This document shows, one piece after another, positions 23,097-29,070 of a stretch of DNA of 29,070 nucleotides (the first letter of the stretch is position 1; every line of letters starts with the position of its first letter). The notes beneath the pieces were generated by a model, which was not told where the DNA came from, ran no database searches, and saw only the letters and a list, made by a program, of their open reading frames with translations. The stretch spans positions 1 through 29,070 of the forward strand of contig JAEDGP010000021.1 in NCBI GenBank assembly GCA_016297405.1. Direction: 5' to 3'. The stretch is from Treponema sp. (GTDB taxonomy: Bacteria > Spirochaetota > Spirochaetia > Treponematales > Treponemataceae). The position numbers and the translations under genes were made by a program.

Positions 23097-25304
23097 ATGG
23101 GTGAGGAAACAAAAAAGTCAACTAAGTCGCTTTTGGAAGCGGCTTCAAAAGCTGCGTCATCTTCTGCAGCAAAAAAAACAACTGAAACAAAAACAACGGC
23201 AAAATCTAAGCCAAAAGCTTCTGTGTCAGAATCTTCAGGAAAAACTGTGTCAGAATCTTCAGGAAAAGCTGTGTCAGAAGCTTCAGGAAAAATTGTGGCA
23301 GCCAAAAATGATTCAAAAATCGTTGCAGAGACCAAGGTTGCTTCAAAATCTTCGTCTTCCGCTTCAAAAACCGCAGTCAAAGGGACGCAGGCTGCAGCGG
23401 CCAAATCGACTGCTTCCACAAAGACTGCTTCCACAAAGGCTGCATCAGCAAAATCGGCTGCTTCTGCGGCATACGATGAAGATTCCATCCTCCATCTTGA
23501 AGGGCTGGAACATATTCGCCTTCGTCCAGGAATGTACATCGGCTCTTTAGGAGACGGTTCGAACGAAAATGATGGTATTTATATTCTTCTCAAGGAAGGA
23601 ATCGATAACTCTGTAGATGAATTTTCACAAGGTTTTGGGGATCGTATAGATATAGAAATAAAAGATGGTCGTGTGAAAATCAGGGACTATGGCCGAGGTA
23701 TTCCCCTTGGAAAACTTGAAGATTGTGTTTCGAATGTAAATACAGGTGCAAAATACAACAATTCCGTTTTCAAACAGGCTATCGGAATGAACGGAGTTGG
23801 TATTAAGGCCACTAATGCGCTTTCTTCGTATTTCCGTGCCGCTTCAATTCGTGACGGAAAAATGGCAGTCGTTGAATTTGAAAGAGGAAATAAAATTTCT
23901 TCAAAGACTGGACCTGCAAAACCTGGCGTAAAAAACGGAACCTACCTTGAATTCGTTCCTGATACCCAGTTGTTTGGAAAATATAATTTCAATATGGAAA
24001 TGGTAGAAAAACGCCTTTGGAATTATGCTTATCTTAATCCTGGTCTGAAAATCCATTGCAATGAAAACGTATATGTAAGCCAAAATGGTCTTCAGGATCT
24101 TCTTCTTCATGAAATGGGAAAAGAAAATGCGTCCATGTATCCGTTTTTCAGCTATAAGGCAGACAATATAGAGTTCGTTCTGACACATACGGCAAGCCTT
24201 GATAAATTTGTCTATTCCTTCGTAAACGGCCAAAGTACTGATGATGGTGGTACTCATGTTACCTCATTCCTTGACGGTTTTACAAAAGGAATCAATTCCT
24301 TCTTTAAAAAAGAATATGATGAAAAGGATGCAACCGGTGGTCTGCTTGTTGCACTTAAAATTGGACTTGATAATCCTATGTTTACAAGTCAGACCAAAAA
24401 TAAACTTGGAAATGTGGAAATTCGAGGTCCAATCATTCAGACTGTTCAGGCTGCGGTTGACGATTGGCTTCGTCATAATCCTACTCTTGCAGGAACAATA
24501 GAAGAAAAAATCATCCGCAATATGAAGGCTCGGTCTGAAATCAATAATGTTACCGAAAAACAGATTCGTGAAGCCGCAAAATCAGTAACGCTGCGCATTC
24601 CAAAACTCAAAGATTGTCAGTATCACCTTCAGGATGGTGAAAAAGGCGCAGACTCAATGATTTTCATTACCGAAGGAGATTCGGCTACCGGGCCAATGGT
24701 ATCTGCCAGAGATGTAAGGACTCAGGCTATCTTCAGTTTGCGTGGTAAGCCAGAGAACATGTATGGCCACAAGAAAACTGCGCTTTTTGCCAATGAAGAG
24801 CTAAAAAATCTTACGTTCAGTCTTGGTGTTCAAAATGATGTAAGTGATCTTCGCTACAGCAAAATCGTCATAGCCACCGATGCTGATAACGACGGATTCC
24901 ATATTAGAAATCTTGTGATGACATACCTTTTGCTTTATTACGAGGAGCTTGTTCTCTCTGGACATGTCTATATCCTTGAAACACCGCTTTTCCGTGTACG
25001 AAACAAAAAGACTACTGTCTATTGTTATTCCGAAGAAAGCCGTGATAAAGAAAAAGCGCGGTTAGGTGCAAATGTGGAAGTTACCCGATTCAAAGGACTT
25101 GGTGAAATAAATCCGGATGAATTCGGGAAATTCATTCATCCAAGAAAAGAAGGGGAAAGTGAGGATGTTGGAATCCATTTGACTCCAGTTACAATCCAAA
25201 CCCTTTCCAATGTTCCAAACGTATTGGAATTCTATATGGGCAAGAATACGCCTTCAAGACGAGAATTTATTGTTCACCATCTTGCGGAAGATATCGACGC
25301 ATAG
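23097..25304 (+). CDS. parE: Type IIA topoisomerase ATPase subunit, ParE (topoisomerase IV B) type, with a basic N-terminal tail
   Basis: Residues 130 to 735 form a GyrB/ParE core. The GHKL ATPase shows EGLEHIRLRPGMYIGS, the catalytic region with EGIDNSVDE, RDYGRGIPLG, and GMNGVGIKATNALS. The TOPRIM domain shows ITEGDSATG, SLRGKPENMYG, and the metal motif TDADNDGFHIRNL, followed by RFKGLGEINP. EGDSATG and SLRGKP, in place of EGDSAGG and PLRGKI, resemble the Bacteroidetes-style ParE (memory-based). Residues 1-126 are unusual: almost only Ala, Ser, Lys and Thr, with an eight-residue repeat (VSESSGKT, VSESSGKA, VSEASGKI). This looks like a histone-H1-like DNA-binding tail. The partner parC is not next to it. 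The next gene is convergent, 15 bases away. Confidence 0.88.
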   Translation: MGEETKKSTKSLLEAASKAASSSAAKKTTETKTTAKSKPKASVSESSGKTVSESSGKAVSEASGKIVAAKNDSKIVAETKVASKSSSSASKTAVKGTQAAAAKSTASTKTASTKAASAKSAASAAYDEDSILHLEGLEHIRLRPGMYIGSLGDGSNENDGIYILLKEGIDNSVDEFSQGFGDRIDIEIKDGRVKIRDYGRGIPLGKLEDCVSNVNTGAKYNNSVFKQAIGMNGVGIKATNALSSYFRAASIRDGKMAVVEFERGNKISSKTGPAKPGVKNGTYLEFVPDTQLFGKYNFNMEMVEKRLWNYAYLNPGLKIHCNENVYVSQNGLQDLLLHEMGKENASMYPFFSYKADNIEFVLTHTASLDKFVYSFVNGQSTDDGGTHVTSFLDGFTKGINSFFKKEYDEKDATGGLLVALKIGLDNPMFTSQTKNKLGNVEIRGPIIQTVQAAVDDWLRHNPTLAGTIEEKIIRNMKARSEINNVTEKQIREAAKSVTLRIPKLKDCQYHLQDGEKGADSMIFITEGDSATGPMVSARDVRTQAIFSLRGKPENMYGHKKTALFANEELKNLTFSLGVQNDVSDLRYSKIVIATDADNDGFHIRNLVMTYLLLYYEELVLSGHVYILETPLFRVRNKKTTVYCYSEESRDKEKARLGANVEVTRFKGLGEINPDEFGKFIHPRKEGESEDVGIHLTPVTIQTLSNVPNVLEFYMGKNTPSRREFIVHHLAEDIDA

Positions 25305-25319
25305 GTGGTGTGTGAATTT

Positions 25320-28124
25320 TCATTTTTTTGCATCTTGGGAATAAAGGCGAAGCTGCACTTCATCAGGAAGTGCAGCTTTTGCAGCTTCTGCAAACTCTGA
25401 TGCACTGGCATTCAGAATCGTTTCGTAATCGTCCAGATAGTTTTCACTACCGCTCTTGCTTTGAGAAAGCAAAAGTGCGGTTCCTCTGTTTGTTCCAGTT
25501 CCTTTCAGATTGTTCAGTATCCATGCATTTTTGATAAGCTTAATTTCTTCCTTTTGTTTTTCTTCGGAAAATAAGTTTTTTAGAAATGACGATTTTGCTT
25601 TTGCAAAAAAATCCTCGAAAGGTCCGTAGTGATCCACGTTCAAAAATGTGAGTGATGTTGCCGGAAAGTCATCTGTTGCGGCTGTGATTTTTATTTCCTT
25701 GAAAAACCCGCTGTTTTCTTCTTCCAGAAAATCCTTGAACCTGTACATTACGGCGTTAAAGAGAACGGCTTTTCTATGGTTTTCGCCAACATTCTTGTAG
25801 TTAGGCGGGCAAAACCAGTATTGGACCGGATCCGAAAAATTCTTTGTTGGAACAAGTACAGCCGGCATTGGGCCTGCATCTTCTGCAGCAATGTCGGTGT
25901 AAAAAAGATGACGCAGGGCAACTGAAAGCCTTTTGCTTTTTGGAAAATCGGGTGCACTGGATTTTTTTGCCACTGATTTCGTTGAATCTATCTTTTTCAA
26001 AAGACCTAAGGAATTTTCCAGTTGTTCCTTCAGCATTATTTCATCCGTATTACCTACCACTGTTATTGAGTACAAGCTTGAATTTAGAAATTTAGGATAA
26101 GCATCCAGTATGTCCGTGTAGTTTATGTTTTCAAGAATCTCTTTGTCCGAATCGAAAGCGTCCCGGTAGGCAGCTGAATCGTAGAAATATTTTACAGCCC
26201 TGAACGTCAGCTGGTTTACAGGACTTGCGTCCCACATCCGTTTCTGGGTTTTTACCGAATAAACGTAACTGTCTGCACTTGCTGGACTGATCTCTCCAAA
26301 AATAAGCGCGTCGCAGATGGCTTTGATGCAAAGCCCAATATCATCTTTTTCGCATTCTACGGATATTTTGCTGGAGGTCAAAAAAGTCTGAGCCAAAACT
26401 TCCGGATCTGATTCCAGAAGATTTTGTGCCATCAGTTTGTTCAGTTCTTCCTGAATGTTTGAAGCAAAAGCATCGGCCATCACGTTCTCAAAACCTGGGT
26501 TTCCGCTGTCCCCAAGTTTTCCTCCTGCAATATCAATCATAACCAGGACTTTTGTTGTAGACTTATTGTTTTTTACGGTTACAGGAATCCCATTTGCCAG
26601 CTCAAAATGGGTCAGGGAGATTCGACTTTCCCTTATGAACCGGCTTAGTGCTTCCATGGAGTCGGATTCACTGTAGCTTCCATAGTTGTTTTCCTGCTGA
26701 ATGTCAGCAGATGCGTTTTGAAATAACTTTTGCGTGTACCAGGAACCGTTTTTTCTATTTATTGGCGTATATCCAGCCTTTTTGAATTCCTTCTGATATT
26801 TATTGTAGTCTTTTGTATGAACCAGCACAAAAACGAAAGGTTGCTCATGCTTTATGCTGTCGGCAATCTTTTCGCTGGATAATTCCAGAATGTTCTGATT
26901 ATGCATGAGCATTCTGTCAAGCAGTGAGGAATCGGCGTTTTCTTCATCCCTCAAATCTTTCGTTATGTTTTCCACTGCCCAATACTGACTAAGATAGTCG
27001 GCAATGACTTGTGGATTTGATTTAATCTGGTTGAATGATCTGCAGATTGTGTTTTTTGCGCTTTCGTATTCGCCAGAATCAGGGCTGGAGCAAGCTTTTT
27101 TTACTGTGGAAAGAAATTTTTCGGCTTGAGCGCAGCTGGAATTCTTGTTTTTTTCCAGCAAAGCCTGAATGATTACCCTGGAAGAGCCGTTTTTGTGCGC
27201 TGCCGAAGCGTTGATGTATTCGGCATCCCGAATGTTCAGCATTTTTTCCCCAAGCAGATTTGTCTTGAGCTTTGATTTTGAAAAATTGCAGACCTGGGCG
27301 AATACGTCGCTTTGGTACATAGAAAGGCTTGTGTATTCAACTACAATCTGGGTTATATCCTGGGAAAACTCTGAATCATAAAGAACAAATTTTCTTTGCT
27401 GGCCGCCGCAAGGGACCGGACTTATTGTCTGATAAGAAGAAGAAGCGCCATATCTGCCGAAAGTCTTTTTCACAAGTTCCAGAGCCGCTTCCTTTTTTAT
27501 GCATCCGCTTATAAAAACTGCGCTGTTCTGGGGAACGTACCAGTTTTTTGAAATCGCTGCCAAAATTGTTCTGGCTTTTGAAGGAGTCGTTCCATTGAAA
27601 AGAGCAGGGTAAATCCCCGAATCCTGTTTCCATGGAGCGGCAGAAAATACCCTTGCATCTATGCTTGCATTTATGAAAGCTGCCGGACTATTTGCGTATT
27701 CCATGACATTTGTCTTGAGTTCTGAAAGCTCTTTTGCAATGTTCATGTCTGTCCATACAGGGGCAAACGCATGACTTGAAAGCTGATCCATGACCTTTTC
27801 TATGGAAGCAGGTGTTGTGGTGATTCTGTATCTGGAAGAATCCGAATTGCATTCGTAAATCAAATCCTTGATTTCGTTCTTTTTGGTAGAACCGTATTTA
27901 AAAAGGTTTGTATATAATGGAAAATATCCTGTATTTGTTGTGCTTTGTGAGCTGATTCCAGCTTTTACAGCATATTCCACATTGATTGTTGCGCTGGAAA
28001 AATCCTCCAGAACGTAGACTTCAAGGCCGTTTTCGATGGTCCATTGAGAATAGAAATCCTGTGAAAAAAAACTGGAATTCAAACCGAAAATTGCCAGAAA
28101 AACAGTAAAAAATTTTCTTATCAT
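25320..28124 (-). CDS. Exported M16-family (insulinase-like) protein without the zinc motif
   Basis: The 934-residue protein has a signal peptide (to about residue 21) and the two-half layout of long M16 metallopeptidases, with repeated starts at about 28 (ENGLEVYVLEDFSSATINVEY) and 510 (ANGIPVTVKNNKSTTKVLV). Active members have HxxEH in the first half. Here the aligned stretch (about residues 66-79) is GYFPLYTNLFKYGS: the family's LFKG surroundings remain but both His and the Glu are gone. The second half also lacks it (GFENVMADAF), which is normal. It is therefore predicted to be a non-catalytic envelope protein, perhaps a binding or chaperone partner. The start at 28124 follows an extended -10 by six bases. 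It overlaps the predicted parE terminator at its 3' end. Confidence 0.8.
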   Translation of the reverse strand: MIRKFFTVFLAIFGLNSSFFSQDFYSQWTIENGLEVYVLEDFSSATINVEYAVKAGISSQSTTNTGYFPLYTNLFKYGSTKKNEIKDLIYECNSDSSRYRITTTPASIEKVMDQLSSHAFAPVWTDMNIAKELSELKTNVMEYANSPAAFINASIDARVFSAAPWKQDSGIYPALFNGTTPSKARTILAAISKNWYVPQNSAVFISGCIKKEAALELVKKTFGRYGASSSYQTISPVPCGGQQRKFVLYDSEFSQDITQIVVEYTSLSMYQSDVFAQVCNFSKSKLKTNLLGEKMLNIRDAEYINASAAHKNGSSRVIIQALLEKNKNSSCAQAEKFLSTVKKACSSPDSGEYESAKNTICRSFNQIKSNPQVIADYLSQYWAVENITKDLRDEENADSSLLDRMLMHNQNILELSSEKIADSIKHEQPFVFVLVHTKDYNKYQKEFKKAGYTPINRKNGSWYTQKLFQNASADIQQENNYGSYSESDSMEALSRFIRESRISLTHFELANGIPVTVKNNKSTTKVLVMIDIAGGKLGDSGNPGFENVMADAFASNIQEELNKLMAQNLLESDPEVLAQTFLTSSKISVECEKDDIGLCIKAICDALIFGEISPASADSYVYSVKTQKRMWDASPVNQLTFRAVKYFYDSAAYRDAFDSDKEILENINYTDILDAYPKFLNSSLYSITVVGNTDEIMLKEQLENSLGLLKKIDSTKSVAKKSSAPDFPKSKRLSVALRHLFYTDIAAEDAGPMPAVLVPTKNFSDPVQYWFCPPNYKNVGENHRKAVLFNAVMYRFKDFLEEENSGFFKEIKITAATDDFPATSLTFLNVDHYGPFEDFFAKAKSSFLKNLFSEEKQKEEIKLIKNAWILNNLKGTGTNRGTALLLSQSKSGSENYLDDYETILNASASEFAEAAKAALPDEVQLRLYSQDAKK
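25350..25380 (+). terminator. parE terminator embedded in the 3' end of the opposing M16 gene
   Basis: AAGCTGCACTTC (25350-25361) pairs perfectly with GAAGTGCAGCTT (25367-25378), loop ATCAG, followed by a short T-run on the plus strand. The spacer between the two convergent genes is only 15 bases and holds no hairpin of its own. Confidence 0.55.
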
Positions 28125-28130
28125 GAATCT

Positions 28131-28139
28131 ATTTTATCA
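28131..28139 (-). promoter_or_regulatory. Extended -10 directly upstream of the M16 gene (leaderless start)
   Basis: On the minus strand TGA-TAAAAT ends six bases before the ATG at 28124, with no Shine-Dalgarno sequence. Confidence 0.5.
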
Positions 28140-28157
28140 AAAATCATTATTTTTTTC

Positions 28158-28198
28158 TTGTCTCATGTGACAATTTGACATTATATTAATGTTATATT
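28158..28198 (+). promoter_or_regulatory. Likely promoter region of the Bax-inhibitor-1 family gene
   Basis: TTGTCT (28158-28163) with TATATT (28182-28187) at an 18-base spacing is possible. TTGACA (28175-28180) is a better -35, but TATATT at 28193 is only 12 bases away. The exact boxes are uncertain. Confidence 0.3.
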
Positions 28199-28250
28199 GA
28201 TTGAAGCGAAGAGACATTATTATGCCAACCGCTTTTAAGAAGGAGGAAAA

Positions 28251-29015
28251 ATGTCATACATTGCACCTGAAAGGTCTGTTGCAAACGAACGCGCTAGCTT
28301 CATGACACGCGTATATGTATGGATGGGGCTTGCCCTGATTGTCAGTGGAATTACTGCTTTTATTGCAGCCTGTGCCACATTTGAACAGTTTGTGTCTTTG
28401 GCAGAAACGAATGCGCTGGCAGAAATCTGCGTAGATATGTCAGTACAATTCATAACCTGGTTTTATCTGTCTGGAAATGGTTATACATTCTGGATACTGG
28501 CAATTGTGGAAATTGCGCTGGTCTGGTGGATTTCTGCTGGAATCAGGAAAATGTCCACAACTGTTGCGGCTGTAAGTTTTGTAGCATATTCTGTAGTTAA
28601 TGGTCTCACTCTGTCTGCGGTTTTCATGGTTTATTCACCTAAATCAATCGTAGGTGTATTTGGAGTAAGTGCAGCGCTTTTCTTTGCAATGTCGCTCTAT
28701 GGTGCCACAACAAAATCGGATGTGCTTTCCTATGGCCGCTATTTTATGATGGCTCTCATCGGTTTGATTGTTGTGAGTGTTGTAAATATGTTTATGCATA
28801 GCAATATGCTTGACTGGATCATTTCTGTGGCAACTGTGATAATTTTTACAGGTATCACAGCATACGATACCAGAAAAATGCTTATCATAAGCGAACAGGC
28901 AACTGATGACGATTGTTTTAAGAAAGCATCAATCATTGGTGCACTGGAACTTTATATCGACTTTATAAATATTTTCCTTGCCTTGCTCCGACTTTTTGGA
29001 AGAGACCGCGACTAA
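28251..29015 (+). CDS. Bax inhibitor-1/YccA family membrane protein
   Basis: The 254-residue protein has seven hydrophobic segments (roughly 22-45, 65-100 in two parts, 104-130, 135-155, 160-185 and 190-210) and the signature region near the C-terminus, FTGITAYDTRKM, then LELYIDFINIFLALLRLFG. This is the TMBIM/UPF0005 family, inner-membrane proteins that include pH-dependent calcium channels (BsYetJ) and the FtsH-linked YccA. The start has a strong AGGAGG (28241-28246) four bases upstream. It is divergent from the M16 gene. The remaining 55 bases of the window show nothing I can identify. Confidence 0.92.
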   Translation: MSYIAPERSVANERASFMTRVYVWMGLALIVSGITAFIAACATFEQFVSLAETNALAEICVDMSVQFITWFYLSGNGYTFWILAIVEIALVWWISAGIRKMSTTVAAVSFVAYSVVNGLTLSAVFMVYSPKSIVGVFGVSAALFFAMSLYGATTKSDVLSYGRYFMMALIGLIVVSVVNMFMHSNMLDWIISVATVIIFTGITAYDTRKMLIISEQATDDDCFKKASIIGALELYIDFINIFLALLRLFGRDRD

Positions 29016-29070
29016 AATCTAAATCCATCAATACTTATCGGGCGCAAATTCAATTCGTAACCGGTGTTTC

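Noticed and set aside
23080..23550. Open frame of 156 codons rich in Gln, Leu and Arg, and one of 150 codons on the other strand
   Set aside because: Both arise from the repetitive Lys/Ala/Ser coding region of the ParE tail.
28175..28198. TTGACA with TATATT as promoter of the Bax-inhibitor-1 family gene
   Set aside because: The spacing of 12 bases is too short for a housekeeping promoter.

Overview
The window looks like chromosomal DNA of a spirochaete, most likely a Treponema (inference). The A+T-rich intergenic DNA, the RarA-plus-extra-domain fusion, the CBS-type family II pyrophosphatase, an exported caspase-like protein with an adjacent DUF4384 protein, and the relaxed FSSC lipobox fit that group. 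I cannot name the species. There is no phage, CRISPR array, rRNA or complete transposase. Seventeen protein genes, one partial tRNA and many small regulatory or repeat elements are supported.

Layout. 1-1305: a tRNA-Thr cut by the window edge and a two-domain cyclic-nucleotide-binding regulator, both on the minus strand. 1371-9860, plus strand: a PHP-domain phosphoesterase, a YifB/ComM AAA protein, a RarA fusion, acetate kinase, cysteine synthase with a palindrome-rich control region, a candidate small RNA and a small acidic protein. 9961-11613, minus: a nucleotide-regulated CBS-DRTGG-DHH pyrophosphatase. 11759-17678, plus: three exported proteins: LPP20-like/DUF4384, a caspase fold whose catalytic Cys is Ser and which ends in a beta-barrel-like domain, and an intact caspase-like paralogue. 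17812-21674, minus: an arginine operon argJ-argB-argD whose spacers hold hairpins and MITE-like repeats. 21929-25304, plus: a small lipoprotein, a metallo-beta-lactamase-fold hydrolase and a ParE-type topoisomerase subunit with a long Lys/Ala/Ser/Thr-rich N-terminal tail. 25320-28124, minus: an exported M16-family protein that has lost the zinc motif. 28251-29015, plus: a Bax-inhibitor-1 family membrane protein.

How the parts work together. ArgJ, ArgB and ArgD perform acetyl transfer, N-acetylglutamate phosphorylation and transamination in the acetyl-recycling ornithine route; ArgC is not here. AckA makes ATP from acetyl phosphate, CysK consumes acetylserine and releases acetate, and the pyrophosphatase removes PPi. 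The 11759-17678 cluster is the best candidate for an undescribed system: an exported protease paired with a paralogous pseudoprotease that may sit in the outer membrane, and a DUF4384 partner.

The most general signal concerns gene starts. Genes divide into two classes. About ten have a clear Shine-Dalgarno sequence. Seven others have no such sequence, but each has a -10 promoter hexamer (five of them with a TGn extension) 6-8 bases before the start codon, which predicts leaderless mRNAs.
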